This document shows positions 8,563 to 17,635 of a DNA stretch of 64,000 nucleotides, in pieces (the first letter of the stretch is position 1; every line of letters starts with the position of its first letter). Position numbers and translations under genes: made by a program. The DNA lies in the NCBI GenBank assembly GCA_963736715.1, contig CAVTQA010000027.1:1-64000 (forward strand), given 5' to 3'. Origin of the DNA: AP-15 sp963736715. GTDB taxonomy: Bacteria; Pseudomonadota; Alphaproteobacteria; ATCC43930; CGMCC-115725. Under the pieces are notes generated by a model, which was given only the letters and a program-made list of their open reading frames with translations, did not search any database and had not been told where the DNA came from.

Positions 8563-8601
8563 CCCCCGTAGCCGTGACGTGCAGGCCAGCCGGTCTTCCT
8601 T

Positions 8602-9295
8602 CTAACGTTCTCGGTTGCTCTCGCGGCAGATACCGATGCGGCGCGCGTTTTTGGCCCAGTAGAACAGCGGCGCCTCGCCCTTTGCGGTGCCGCCATGCAG
8701 AGCGATCGCCCGGGCCAGCATGAACCGCGTCACATCGCGAAACGATTCGAGCGGATGTTGCCCGACCCGGTACCAGCGGACATCCTCGAGTTCGTCGCTC
8801 GACGCCGGTTTGCCGAACACATTGGCACCGTCGCTAAGGAAGAACCGGGTATTGAACCGCCGGTTCGAGTGCGACGGGGTGATCGCCCGACCGACATAGG
8901 TCAGCAAATCGAATGCCGCGACTAGGCCGCGTTCGCGATAGGCTCGTTCGATTTGCCTGGTGGCCGGCGGAGCAGAGTGCGAGCCAGCCGGTCGGCCCAC
9001 CAGCACCCCGACCTCTTCCCAGGTCTCGCGCAGCGCCGCACGGGCAGAGCGCGCGAGTCGCTGCCCCAACGCATCGCTGCCCGCTTCGATACTCCAGGTG
9101 ATCCGGTCGGGCGGATCGATCGCACCGCCCGGAAAGACATGCACGCCGGGCATAAATTTGACGTGCATGAGGACGGCGGCCCGCGAGCACTTCGAGATGC
9201 CGGCCCTCCCCACGGAGCAAAATCAGCGAAGCCGCATCGCGCGGCCGCACTACCGGTTTACGCGTGCCAGCCGGCACCTGCACAACATCATTCAT
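8602..9295 (-). pseudogene. NUDIX hydrolase, one frameshift near the N-terminus
   Basis: Starts at ATG 9295 (MNDVVQVPAGTRKPVVRPRDAASLILL), then switches frame around 9165-9190 and continues KFMPGVHVFPGGAID to the stop at 8602. The Nudix box core is visible as RAALRETWEEVGVLV, so Mg-dependent hydrolysis of a nucleoside-diphosphate-linked compound is the family reaction. Gene length (about 231 residues) and the FPGG start of the box fit the subgroup that includes mammalian NUDT19-like proteins. The substrate is unknown. The frameshift splits strand one from the box, so the product would be dead as written. Confidence 0.7.
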
Positions 9296-9340
9296 TATAA
9301 ATAAAATTCGGGCAAGATCCTTCTCGCACAGGACCGCCGA

Positions 9341-9976
9341 CTATAGGTTCGATCGAGCCGCTTTGCGAGCCTGAGCCGGGCGGGCGTTCCGGGCTTCGGC
9401 GATCAGGCGATCGAGTTGATCGAGGAGCGCGGCTTCGATCTCTGGGTCTCCGTCGAGGTGCTTCAGCAGCAACGTCGCGGCTTCGAGTGTCGAGAGCGCC
9501 TCGCGGCGTGGCTCGCGGCGCACTCGGCCAAAGCGCGATCGGTGCCTCGGGTTGAGCACGAGGCGGCGGAGCCGGAGGAGCCACGGGTTGCGCCACCACA
9601 GGGTCTTGGCCTCGCTCCAGCTGCCGTCGAGCAGCACGACGCCCTCGATACCGCGCAGCATCGCGTCCTGGTCGGCCGCCGGCACCCCCGCCCGGTCGAG
9701 CACGACGATCTCCCGCTCCAGGCCGAACGCCGCCGGCCGCGCCGAGCCGAGATAGAGCACCGCCCATTTCCTGGGATCGGCGGGACGGCCGAGCGCGCGC
9801 GCCAGGTTCGGCCACGACAGCCCGACGACGAGCGCACCCCGCCGCAGCGCGGCGCAGGTTACCGCTGCGGTCGCCAGCACCTCCCGCTTCTCCTGCGGGT
9901 GCTGCAGAATCAGCACGAAGAGCCGGTTGTCGATCGGCTCGGCCTCGGCCGTCCCGCGCATTTCGTTTTCAAGCAC
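9341..9976 (-). CDS. DTW-domain protein, probable tRNA aminocarboxypropyltransferase
   Basis: 211 residues. The family signature is present as LLDGSWSEAKTLWWRNPWL (a D-x-S/T-W motif). Around it are VLILQHPQEKREVLATAA at the start, LYLGSARPAAF, and a C-terminal helix STLEAATLLLKHLDGDPEIE, all in the usual order for the YfiP/TapT family. Known members transfer the 3-amino-3-carboxypropyl group of SAM to a tRNA uridine (acp3U47). The Cys motif seen at the N-terminus of many homologues is missing, as in a shorter subgroup. Stands alone between a NUDIX gene and galU. Confidence 0.8.
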   Translation of the reverse strand: MLENEMRGTAEAEPIDNRLFVLILQHPQEKREVLATAAVTCAALRRGALVVGLSWPNLARALGRPADPRKWAVLYLGSARPAAFGLEREIVVLDRAGVPAADQDAMLRGIEGVVLLDGSWSEAKTLWWRNPWLLRLRRLVLNPRHRSRFGRVRREPRREALSTLEAATLLLKHLDGDPEIEAALLDQLDRLIAEARNARPAQARKAARSNL

Positions 9977-10122
9977 CGGCTGTTTCGCCCTTTACGGAAC
10001 GTCTCGGTCAATCCGGCGTTAATCGCTGACCGTCACTATACGCGCTGTTCGGCTTGCCGGTAGGCGAGGTCTCGTGGCACATGAATTGCCCGGATCTCCA
10101 GGGGCCTCCGATCGAGGAGTTC

Positions 10123-10995
10123 ATGCACAAACCTGTCCGCAAGGCCGTTTTCCCGGTCGCCGGGTTGGGCACCCGGTTTCTGCCGGCAACCAAGGCGATG
10201 CCCAAAGAAATGCTGCCGATCGTCGACAAGCCGCTCATTCATTACGCGGTCGAGGAGGCCAAGGCGGCTGGCATCGAGCAGTTCTTTTTTGTCACGAGCC
10301 GGGGCAAGAGCGCGATAGACGATCATTTCGACCGGGCCTACGAGCTCGAGGCCACGTTGCGCGAGCGGGGCAAGGAGGACGTGCTCGAGGAGCTCGAAGC
10401 ACGGCTGCCCGAACCCGGGCAGATCGCCTATACACGGCAGCAGACCCCGCTGGGCCTCGGCCACGCGGTATGGTGCGCTCGTTCTCTCGTCGGCGACGAG
10501 CCCTTCGCGGTGCTCCTCGCCGACGATTTGATGGTCTGTGAGCAGCCTTGTCTCGCACAGATGGTCGAGGCCTACGCGCGGACCGGCGGTAATCTCGCGG
10601 CAATCATCGAGGTGCCGCGGGCGCATACCTCGCGTTACGGCGTGCTGGACATTGTCTCCGATGACGGCCGGCTGGTGCGGGCGAGAGGGGTGGTCGAAAA
10701 GCCCGATCCCGCCGAGGCTCCTTCGACCTCCACGATTATCGGCCGCTACATTATTCAGCCGGAAGTTTTTGGCCACCTCTCCAGCGCCGAGCCGGGCAGC
10801 GGCGGGGAGATTCAGTTGACCGACGCGCTCGGCAAGCTGATCGAAGAGGGCCAGGCCTTTCACGGGTTACGCTTCGAGGGCCGGCGCTTTGATTGCGGCG
10901 ACAAGCTCGGCTTTCTCGAAGCGACGGTCGCGCTCGGGCTGCAGCATCCCGAACTAGGGCCGGGGCTGCGCGAGATTCTCTCCGCCTACCTCTGA
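10123..10995 (+). CDS. galU: UTP--glucose-1-phosphate uridylyltransferase
   Basis: About 290 residues from ATG 10123 (MHKPVRKAVFPVAGLGTRFLPA). This start was chosen because the family begins just before the nucleotide-binding loop; GAGGAG at 10114-10119 precedes it closely, and upstream codons add nothing conserved. Motifs: AVFPVAGLGTRFLPATKAMPKEMLPIVDKPLI (UTP binding), QTPLGLGHAVWCAR, VLLADDLM, and GGEIQLTDAL with the late catalytic region. It makes UDP-glucose from glucose-1-P. The phosphohexomutase that can supply glucose-1-P starts 12 nt downstream, so the two form an operon for sugar-nucleotide supply. Confidence 0.93.
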   Translation: MHKPVRKAVFPVAGLGTRFLPATKAMPKEMLPIVDKPLIHYAVEEAKAAGIEQFFFVTSRGKSAIDDHFDRAYELEATLRERGKEDVLEELEARLPEPGQIAYTRQQTPLGLGHAVWCARSLVGDEPFAVLLADDLMVCEQPCLAQMVEAYARTGGNLAAIIEVPRAHTSRYGVLDIVSDDGRLVRARGVVEKPDPAEAPSTSTIIGRYIIQPEVFGHLSSAEPGSGGEIQLTDALGKLIEEGQAFHGLRFEGRRFDCGDKLGFLEATVALGLQHPELGPGLREILSAYL

Positions 10996-11007
10996 TCGGA
11001 ACGTCCG

Positions 11008-12387
11008 ATGCCCCATCATTTCGACCCGACGATCCTGCGCGAATACGACATTCGGGGGATCGTCGGGCAGACCCTGTCGGCCGGCGACGCGCGCGCCATC
11101 GGGCGCGCCTACGCGGTTACCCTCGGCGAGGCCGGAGGACGCCGCGTCGCCGTCGGCTATGACGGACGGCTCACTTCGCCCGAACTCGAAGCGGCACTGG
11201 TCGACGGCCTCAGTGTGGAGGGCGCCGATGTCGTGCGGATCGGCCGCGGGCCGACGCCGATGCTCTATTACGCGGCGGCGACGCTCGGGGTCGACGGCGG
11301 GGTCATGGTCACCGGCTCGCACAACCCGCCCGACCACAACGGTTTCAAGTTCGTCTTCCAAGGCAAGTCGTTCTATGGGGCGGCGATCCAGAAGCTCGGC
11401 GAGACGGCGGAGCGCCTCGAAGCTCCGAGCGGCGGGCGAGGAAGGGTCGAAGAGCGAGCGATTCGCGACGAGTACGTTGCGCGACTGGCGCGCGACTATC
11501 ACGGCGACCGGCCGCTGACCGTCGCCTGGGATCCCGGAAACGGCGCGACCGGCGACGTCGTTCAGCAGCTCACTGCGCGTCTGCCCGGCAGGCACGTCCT
11601 ATTGAACGAGACGATCGACGGCACCTTTCCGGCCCATCATCCGGATCCGACGATCCCGGAGAATCTGGTTCAATTACAAGAGGCGGTGGCGCGCGCGCGC
11701 TGCGATCTCGGCATTGCCTTCGACGGCGACGGCGACCGCATCGGCGTCGTCGACTCGCAAGGCCGGATCCTGTGGGGCGATCAGCTGATGGTGGTGTTGG
11801 CGCGCGATGTGCTGAGCCGGCATCCGGGCGCACCGATCCTTGCCGATGTAAAGGCGAGCCAAGTGCTGTTCGACGAGATCGCGCGTCTGGGAGGACGCCC
11901 GGTCATGGCGGCCACCGGTCATTCGCTGATCAAGGCAAAGCTCGCCGAGACGGGTGCGCCGCTCGCCGGCGAAATGAGCGGCCACATCTTCTTTGCGGAC
12001 GGTTATTACGGGTTCGACGACGCGGTCTATGTCGCCGTGCGGCTGCTCGCCATCCTGGCGAATACCCGGCTCAGTCTTGCCGACATGCGCGACGAGCTGC
12101 CTTCGGTCGTCAACACGCCGGAATTGCGCTTTCCGTGCTCGGAGACCCGCAAGTTCGAAGTCGTGCGAGAGGTCCGCGAACGCTTGCGCAAGGCGGGCGC
12201 CGAGATGACCGACATCGACGGCGTGCGCGTGCGCACTGCCGATGGCTGGTGGCTGTTGCGCGCCTCCAACACCCAGGCGGTCCTCGTCGCCCGCGCGGAA
12301 TCTGCGACCTCAGAGGGTCTCGCCCGACTCAAACTGGAACTCGCCGCTGAGCTCGCTACCAGCGGGGTGCAACTGCCGGATGCTTGA
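11008..12387 (+). CDS. Phosphomannomutase/phosphoglucomutase
   Basis: 459 residues. The four-domain alpha-D-phosphohexomutase fold is clear: FDPTILREYDIRGIVG at the start, phosphoserine loop VMVTGSHNPPDHNG (active-site Ser in TGSHNP), metal loop AFDGDGDRIGVVD, sugar-binding GEMSGHIFF, and phosphate-binding LRASNTQAVLVARAES near the end. The reaction interconverts hexose 1- and 6-phosphates (mannose and/or glucose). It follows galU by 12 nt and probably shares its transcript. The mannose-versus-glucose preference is typically dual in this subgroup (AlgC-like). Confidence 0.92.
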   Translation: MPHHFDPTILREYDIRGIVGQTLSAGDARAIGRAYAVTLGEAGGRRVAVGYDGRLTSPELEAALVDGLSVEGADVVRIGRGPTPMLYYAAATLGVDGGVMVTGSHNPPDHNGFKFVFQGKSFYGAAIQKLGETAERLEAPSGGRGRVEERAIRDEYVARLARDYHGDRPLTVAWDPGNGATGDVVQQLTARLPGRHVLLNETIDGTFPAHHPDPTIPENLVQLQEAVARARCDLGIAFDGDGDRIGVVDSQGRILWGDQLMVVLARDVLSRHPGAPILADVKASQVLFDEIARLGGRPVMAATGHSLIKAKLAETGAPLAGEMSGHIFFADGYYGFDDAVYVAVRLLAILANTRLSLADMRDELPSVVNTPELRFPCSETRKFEVVREVRERLRKAGAEMTDIDGVRVRTADGWWLLRASNTQAVLVARAESATSEGLARLKLELAAELATSGVQLPDA

Positions 12388-12420
12388 AGCGACAGCTCCG
12401 GGGTTTAGGGTAGCCCGGGG

Positions 12421-13332
12421 TCAGCGGTCGCGCAATTTGGGGTCGAGGGCGTCGCGCAGCGCGTCGCCGAAGAGGCTGAAGCCGAAGACGGTCAATGCGA
12501 TCGCGAGGCCCGGGAAGACCGCGATCCAAGGCGCCGTCGAGGCGTATTCCTCGGCGCCGCCTTGCAGCATCAGGCCCCAGGCCGGGACCGGCTCCTGCAC
12601 CCCGAGGCCGAGATAGGAGAGCGAAGCTTCGGCCAGGATCGCCTGCCCGACAAACGCGGTTAAGAGGATCAGGAACGGGGCCATCACATTGGGGACCATG
12701 TGGCGCAGGATGATCCGCGAATGGCCAAAGCCGCAGGCGCGCGCCGCGTCGATATAGGGCACCTCGCGGATCGACAATGCGCTCGAACGCAGAACGCGCG
12801 CGCAGCGCGGGATCAGCGGGATCGTGATCGCGACGATGACGTTGTGCACGCCGGTGCCGAAGATCGAGACGACGGCGAGCGCCAAGATGATCAGCGGAAA
12901 GGCCATCACCACGTCGAGGACCGCCTGCAGGCAGAGGTCGAGGCGGCCGCCGAAATAGGCGCTGCCGACACCGAGCACCATCCCGGCGACGCTGGCGACG
13001 ATCGCGCATGAGAAACCGACGATCAACGCGGTGCGCGCGCCAAAGATGATGCGGGACAAGAGGTCCCGCCCGAATTGATCGGTGCCGAGCCAATGCGCCC
13101 AGCTCGGCGGCTCGGTCATTGCTGCAAAGTCGTTCGCGGTCGGGCTATAGGGCGCGATCCAGTCGGCGAAGAGTCCGGCGAGGGCCATGATGATCACGAG
13201 CGCCATCCCGAAGGTGCCGAGCGGCTGGCGGCGGCAGAAGATCCATGCTTTGCGCAGGACCGTGCGGCGGATCTCCGGCACATCATCGGCAATGGCCGGA
13301 AAGGCGCGAGTGGTGGGTGCGGCGATCGTCAT
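12421..13332 (-). CDS. Dipeptide/oligopeptide-type ABC permease, DppC-like
   Basis: 303 residues. N-terminal cytoplasmic tail then a first membrane helix (FGMALVIIMALAGLFADWIAPYSP), followed by five more helices in the DppC/OppC pattern. The domain with GTDQFGRDLLSRIIFGARTAL and the EAA-like loop (DAARACGFGHSRIILRHMVPN) couples to an ATPase. It follows its DppB-like partner by 6 nt. No cognate ATPases or binding protein are present, so the importer is incomplete in this window; the solute-binding protein at 5666 belongs to a different family and is unlikely to be its partner. Confidence 0.88.
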   Translation of the reverse strand: MTIAAPTTRAFPAIADDVPEIRRTVLRKAWIFCRRQPLGTFGMALVIIMALAGLFADWIAPYSPTANDFAAMTEPPSWAHWLGTDQFGRDLLSRIIFGARTALIVGFSCAIVASVAGMVLGVGSAYFGGRLDLCLQAVLDVVMAFPLIILALAVVSIFGTGVHNVIVAITIPLIPRCARVLRSSALSIREVPYIDAARACGFGHSRIILRHMVPNVMAPFLILLTAFVGQAILAEASLSYLGLGVQEPVPAWGLMLQGGAEEYASTAPWIAVFPGLAIALTVFGFSLFGDALRDALDPKLRDR

Positions 13333-13338
13333 GGCAGC

Positions 13339-14310
13339 TCACCGATAGCGGATGCGCGGGTCGAGCCAGGCATAGAGCAGGTCGACGACGGTGTTGGTCA
13401 GCACGAATACGGCAACGACCAGCATCACCAATGCTTGGGTCATCGTGTAGTCCTGGTTCTGCACGGATTGCACGAAGAGCCGGCCGATGCCGTTGAGATT
13501 AAAGACTTGCTCCGTCACAACGAGCCCGCCGATCAGAAACGCCGCCTCGATGCCAATCAGGGTCACGACCGGCAACAGTGCATTCTTCAGGGCATGCCGA
13601 TTGATAATGATGCGCTCGACCAGACCCTTGGCCCGCGCCGTGCGGATGTAGTCTTCACGCAACACCTCGAGCATGGCCGAGCGGGTCATCCGCATTGTTA
13701 CGGCGGAGGTTCGATAGCCGACGGTCAGCGCCGGAAAAATCGCCATCGACAGGTTGCGCAGCGGATCCTGCCAGATCGGCACATAGTCGATCGGTGGCAT
13801 CCAAGGTGAGCCGAAGGCCGCCTGCGAGACGTTGAGTATCGCAAGGATGAACAGGATGCCGAGCCAGAAGGACGGTGTCGCGAGACCGGCGATCGAGATC
13901 ACGCGGATTACGAAATCGATCGGGCTGTTCTGCTTCAAGGCCGAGATCGTGCCGAGCGGGATCGCGATCAGGTTCGCGACGACGACCGCCAAAATGCAGA
14001 TTTCGAGCGAGATCGGGAAGCGCGCGGCGATCTCGTATAGGACGGGTTTTCCCGACCACATTGAAGTGCCGAAATCGCCGCGGAAAAATCCCCAGACGAA
14101 ATCCAGGAATTGCAAAAACATCGGGCGATCGAGGCCGAGCTGGGCATGACAGGCCTGGACGGCGCGCTCGTCAAAGGTGCCGCCGCCCGAGCCGAGCCGC
14201 ACCACGCAGATGTCGCCGGGAATGAGGCGCATCAGAAGAAACACCAGCGCCGCCGCTCCGACCAAGGTCGGGATCACCAGCAAGAGCCGCTTTATGATGT
14301 ATCGGTACAT
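13339..14310 (-). CDS. Dipeptide/oligopeptide-type ABC permease, DppB-like
   Basis: 323 residues. Starts MYRYIIKRLLLVIPTLVGAAALVF, the usual first helix of DppB/OppB permeases, with a large periplasmic segment (CVVRLGSGGGTFDERAVQ). The EAA-type coupling loop is LREDYIRTARAKGLVERIIINRHALKNALLP, and it ends LLYAWLDPRIRYR as the family does. It is the first gene of a two-gene unit with the DppC-like gene. Substrates of this class include peptides, nickel chelates and some sugars; nothing here decides. Confidence 0.9.
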   Translation of the reverse strand: MYRYIIKRLLLVIPTLVGAAALVFLLMRLIPGDICVVRLGSGGGTFDERAVQACHAQLGLDRPMFLQFLDFVWGFFRGDFGTSMWSGKPVLYEIAARFPISLEICILAVVVANLIAIPLGTISALKQNSPIDFVIRVISIAGLATPSFWLGILFILAILNVSQAAFGSPWMPPIDYVPIWQDPLRNLSMAIFPALTVGYRTSAVTMRMTRSAMLEVLREDYIRTARAKGLVERIIINRHALKNALLPVVTLIGIEAAFLIGGLVVTEQVFNLNGIGRLFVQSVQNQDYTMTQALVMLVVAVFVLTNTVVDLLYAWLDPRIRYR

Positions 14311-14347
14311 CGCCGCCTTTCCCGCAGCGCCGCCATCCTCGCGCTAT

Positions 14348-15347
14348 TCACCGAGGCTCGCCGACGAAACCGTGTTGCGCCGCGGTGATACGTTCGATCG
14401 CTTCGCGGGGGAGCGGTCCCTTGTTGGCCGCGGCGGCGGCGTATTCCAGGTGTTCGAGGGTCGAAATGCCGACCAATGTTGTCGAAACCGCCTCGTCGGA
14501 AATGACGAAGCGCACCGCCAACTCGATCAGACTGTCGGCGAAACCCTCGCGGACCAGCGGCTCGAGGCGCCGGGCGCGCTCGACGTCGATCCGATACGAG
14601 GAACCCGAGCCGATCGGCTCGACACTAGGGGAGCCGAGCGGATGCCGTTGCTCGGTCCCGCTCAGTGCGCCGGCGGCGAGCACGCGGATCGCGATCACGC
14701 CCATGTCGGCGGCTTTGGTATGCGCCAGCAGATTGCCAAAATCATGCGCGGGGTAACCCGAGGCGACAACCGCTCCGGCGCTCGGGTTGAGCACATTGTA
14801 GCTGACCTGCGCGGCGTCGAAGACGCGGGCGTCCACCACCTGGTGGAGGGCGGGGGTATCGCCTACTGCAGTAATGCCGCAGAAGCGGGTCTTGCCTTGC
14901 TCACGCAAGCGCTCGAATGCCGGCACGACTTCGCCGAGGACGATGTCGGGTGTCAGATCGCTGTCGCGGCCTTCCGCGGTGATGTGGTTGTGCAGCTGGA
15001 ACAGATCGACCCCATCGAGCTGGAGCCGCTGCAGGCTCGCTTCCAACGATTCCCTCACCGCCGCCGCAATGCGGTTGCGGTCGCCGGCCGGAATTCGCAC
15101 CTTGGTGCCGACCCGGATATTCGGGCCTGAGGCTTTTCATGACGCGTCCGAGATTGCGCTCGGATTCGCCGTTTCCGTACATCGCCGCGGTGTCGAAATA
15201 GTTGATGCCGAGCTCGATCGCCCGCGCCACCGCCCGCTCCTGATCGCCCGGGCTGCCGCGTACCATCAACCCGCCGACGGCACCGCATCCGAACCCGAGT
15301 ACCGACACCTCGAGCCCGGTCCGGCCGAGCGTGCGTGTTTCCATCAT
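14348..15347 (-). pseudogene. Aldo/keto reductase, one frameshift
   Basis: N-terminal 70 residues from ATG 15347 (METRTLGRTGLEVSVLGFGCG, then INYFDTAAMYGNGESERNLGRVM with the catalytic Asp/Tyr) are in one frame. After about 15115-15130 the protein continues in another frame (RVGTKVRIPAGDRNRIAAAVRESLEASLQRL, then DGVDLFQLHNHI and the C-terminal NADPH-binding region) to 14348. Combined size about 333 residues, normal for the family. NADPH-dependent carbonyl reduction is the family reaction. One base change repairs it, so this may be a sequence error rather than decay. Confidence 0.75.
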
Positions 15348-15586
15348 TTCCTCCGTTTTGTCGGGCGCGGATCAAAGCCTTCGCGACCAGGGCTGTCAAT
15401 TGCACCGCGCCTGAATTCGGATCGATTCGAGAAGAGGAGGTACCCCCCGGGGTGCGCGAGCTCGAGCCTGGTCGCCCGGAGTGATGTCCGCCCAATGGCT
15501 TGCGGTCGTCCCTGAGCGACGCGATCGGAGCCGACTGAAGTGGATCAAATCCGGGTGTAAAACAGCACCACAACCGGGGAGAAAGC
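15348..15586. other. Divergent intergenic region
   Basis: About 240 nt between the divergent aldo/keto reductase and KDPG aldolase genes. No gene or RNA seen. The stretch contains a C/G palindrome (CCCCCCGGGG near 15445) and, next to the aldolase, a purine-rich GGGGAGAAAGC that serves as its ribosome-binding site. No convincing -35/-10 pair was found by eye. Confidence 0.4.
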
Positions 15587-16222
15587 ATGCACGCCTTGTT
15601 CCGAAGCGTAACCGTGATCCCTGTCCTGACGATTGAGCGTGAGACGGATGCGGTGCCGCTCGCCCGCGCGCTGCTCGACGGCGGGTTGCCGCTCATCGAG
15701 GTGACGCTGCGGACCCCGGCTGCTCTGGCCGCGATTGCCGCCATCTCCCGAGAGGTGCCGCAAATCGTCGTCGGCGCTGGGACCGTGCAACGGCCGGCGG
15801 ATGTCGTACAGGCCTGCACGGCGGGGGCGCGATTCCTGGTCAGCCCCGGGATGACCCCGGAACTAGCCGCTGCCGCGTTGGCGACCGAGCTGCCCTATCT
15901 TCCTGGCGTCGCGACGCCTTCCGAAATCATGACGGCACGCGACCTCGGCGTCAGCTTCGTGAAGCTGTTCCCGGCGGAGGCGGTCGGCGGGTTCGCGTTG
16001 CTGCAAGCGCTCGCACCGGTCTTCCCGGGGGTCGCATTCTGCCCAACCGGCGGCATCGACGAGCGCTCCGCAGCCAAGTACTTGGCGCTGCCAAATGTGC
16101 CGATCGTTGGCGGGTCTTGGATGGCGCCCAGGGGGGCTGTGGCCAACGGTGACTGGGCGACAGTGCGCCGTCTTGCCGAACGCGCCGCCGCTATCGGAGG
16201 CCAGCACGCCGCCTCGCTCTAG
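15587..16222 (+). CDS. eda: 2-dehydro-3-deoxy-phosphogluconate (KDPG) aldolase
   Basis: 211 residues from ATG 15587 with GGGGAGAAAG just upstream. TIM-barrel class I aldolase motifs in order: VIPVLTIERETDAVPLARALLDGGLPLIEVTLRTPAAL (catalytic Glu in EVTLRT), VVGAGTVQRPADV, FLVSPGMTPEL, PGVATPSEIMTA, and FVKLFPAE with the Schiff-base Lys. It splits KDPG (or the related KHG) into pyruvate and glyceraldehyde-3-P or glyoxylate, in the Entner-Doudoroff pathway. The gluconate-dehydrogenase-type operon at 18.9-23.6 kb would fit upstream in the same sugar-acid route, though the genes are not adjacent. Confidence 0.92.
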   Translation: MHALFRSVTVIPVLTIERETDAVPLARALLDGGLPLIEVTLRTPAALAAIAAISREVPQIVVGAGTVQRPADVVQACTAGARFLVSPGMTPELAAAALATELPYLPGVATPSEIMTARDLGVSFVKLFPAEAVGGFALLQALAPVFPGVAFCPTGGIDERSAAKYLALPNVPIVGGSWMAPRGAVANGDWATVRRLAERAAAIGGQHAASL

Positions 16223-16739
16223 TAGGTCGCCCGGCCCCCGGAGATGTCAAAGACACCGCCGGTCGAGAACGAGCATTCTTCCGAAGCGAGCCAGGCAACG
16301 AGCGCTGCGATCTCTTCGACGAGGACAAACCGGCCCATTGGGATCTTCGACAGCATGTAGTCGATCTGTGCCTCGGTCATCTGGGCAAAAATATCGGTTC
16401 GGGCAGCCGCTGGGGTCACGCAGTTGACCCGGATGCCTGTGCCGGCAAGTTCGGCCCGGAAATCCCGGTATCGTTGACCAGAATGTCCGGCGGACCGAGG
16501 CGGGACACGGTCGCCTCGACGGCCCGAGCGATGCTGGCCGGGTCCGTTACGTCGACGATATCGTAGGCCGCATTCTCGACGGCGAGCGAGGTGGCCGCCG
16601 CTGCCGCCCCGTCAACATCCCATATAGCCACCTTTGCGCCGGAAGCGGAAAACCGCTCGGCGATGGCACGGCCGATGCCGCGCGCCGCGCCAGTGACAAT
16701 GGCAACCCGCCCGTCGAGATCGATCCGGTTCATCGCCAC
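16219..16739 (-). pseudogene. Short-chain dehydrogenase/reductase with internal deletion of the active site
   Basis: From ATG 16739 the cofactor domain is intact (LDGRVAIVTGAARGIGRAIAERFSASG, then DVTDPASIARAVEATVSRLG and DILVNDTGISGPNLP). The frame then meets a stop, while another frame resumes with GTGIRVNCVTPAAARTDIFAQM and finishes with the normal C-terminus (SSEECSFSTGGVFDISGGRATY-like, actually ASEECSFSTGG). Everything between, about 80 residues with the catalytic Ser and YxxxK, is absent. The join lies at AACTTGCCGGCACAGG (around 16445-16455), where CTTGCCGG is what both sides of a normal gene would carry, so a deletion between short direct repeats is likely. The product cannot be an active enzyme. 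Confidence 0.85.
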
Positions 16740-16768
16740 CTCGCTTTCTCTCAGGCCCCGCTATTCCA

Positions 16769-17635
16769 TCATCCTCTGGGAACCCGGATGGGGATACCGT
16801 GTTTAACCGGCGGTCGGCCCGGAGGTTCGAATGGAAGACCTGGAGAACCGCCTCTCAGCGATGGGCTATAGCCGGGTCCGCCAGGACCCGGAATGCTGGC
16901 TGGTCTCGCGGTCCGGGGCGCCAAGTCGGCGGATGCACCCCGCGCCTCAGCGAAGGGATCCGCTTTGCAGCCCGGTTCTGCGCTTCTGGCTGCGGCGGCT
17001 AGGCCGGTTCGATGCGTCGCCGCTCTATCGAATACGGCGGGCGCTGTAAGGTCGAGTAAACCGGCGCGCTGCAATTTGCCCGCTACTGCGGCGAAATGGA
17101 AATGGGCCGAGCGCTCGAGCCCCTCGAGCCAGTTCTGATCGAGGAAAGAGGCCAGCGCGGGCTGGCCGAGCTTCGCCTCCCAGATAATCCCGAGCAATGA
17201 GGCTGCCGCCTCATCCTCTTCGCGCGCCAGCGGGGAGAGGACCATCGCGCGCGCGGCCGCATCGCGGTCGCGAGTATCCGGGCCGGGCCCGAGCCCGAAA
17301 TCGACCAGCCTCCGCCGCTCCAATGGGGCCAGCACAAAATGAGCGGCCTCATGCAGAATGACATAGGCCTCGGTGGCGCTATTGAGCGCCCGACCGTCCC
17401 AGTTGAACGCGCACTCCGCCCCTTCGGGATAAACCGCCATCCCGAGGCTGCGAGCGAGCGAAAGTGCTGCCCGCCGGTGCAGCTCGGCCGCCGCCCCTAT
17501 GGCGCGATCCACCGCGGTCGCGCGAATCCGGCGAAACGCCGCGCGCGAGAACGGATCCTCCAGCTTGGCCATGAAGCGGTCGAGAACCTCGTCGAGCTGC
17601 TCTCGGGGAATGGCGGTCAAGATCATCAACGACAT
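16769..17635 (-). CDS. EpmC-like (elongation factor P hydroxylase family) protein with odd C-terminal extension
   Basis: 288 residues from ATG 17635. The core (about 1-195) resembles EpmC-family proteins: a helical start (IPREQLDEVLDRFMAKL), then AYVILHEAAHFVLAPLERRRLVDFG, matching the His-Glu-x-x-His-x-x-x-Ala/Gly-x-x-RR-x-x-x-DFG pattern, and an acidic helix EEDEAAASLLGI. EpmC hydroxylates lysylated EF-P in gammaproteobacteria; whether alphaproteobacterial relatives do the same is unknown. The last 90 residues are Gly/Pro/Arg/Ala-rich without motifs, as if the true stop had been lost. A small + strand gene candidate lies across from that extension. Family assignment is from recall. Confidence 0.5.
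   Translation of the reverse strand: MSLMILTAIPREQLDEVLDRFMAKLEDPFSRAAFRRIRATAVDRAIGAAAELHRRAALSLARSLGMAVYPEGAECAFNWDGRALNSATEAYVILHEAAHFVLAPLERRRLVDFGLGPGPDTRDRDAAARAMVLSPLAREEDEAAASLLGIIWEAKLGQPALASFLDQNWLEGLERSAHFHFAAVAGKLQRAGLLDLTAPAVFDRAATHRTGLAAAARSAEPGCKADPFAEARGASADLAPRTARPASIPGPGGPGYSPSLRGGSPGLPFEPPGRPPVKHGIPIRVPRG
16831..17049 (+). CDS. Small unrecognised protein opposite the EpmC-like C-terminus
   Basis: 72 residues from ATG 16831 with a perfect GGAGG at 16821-16825, 5 nt upstream. The start (MEDLENRLSAMGYSRVRQDPECWLV) has a balanced composition unlike the Arg/Pro-rich antisense background, while the end (RFWLRRLGRFDASPLYRIRRAL) is strongly basic. It overlaps the doubtful Gly/Pro-rich tail of the minus-strand gene, so only one of the two is probably coding here. 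I do not recognise it. Confidence 0.3.
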   Translation: MEDLENRLSAMGYSRVRQDPECWLVSRSGAPSRRMHPAPQRRDPLCSPVLRFWLRRLGRFDASPLYRIRRAL

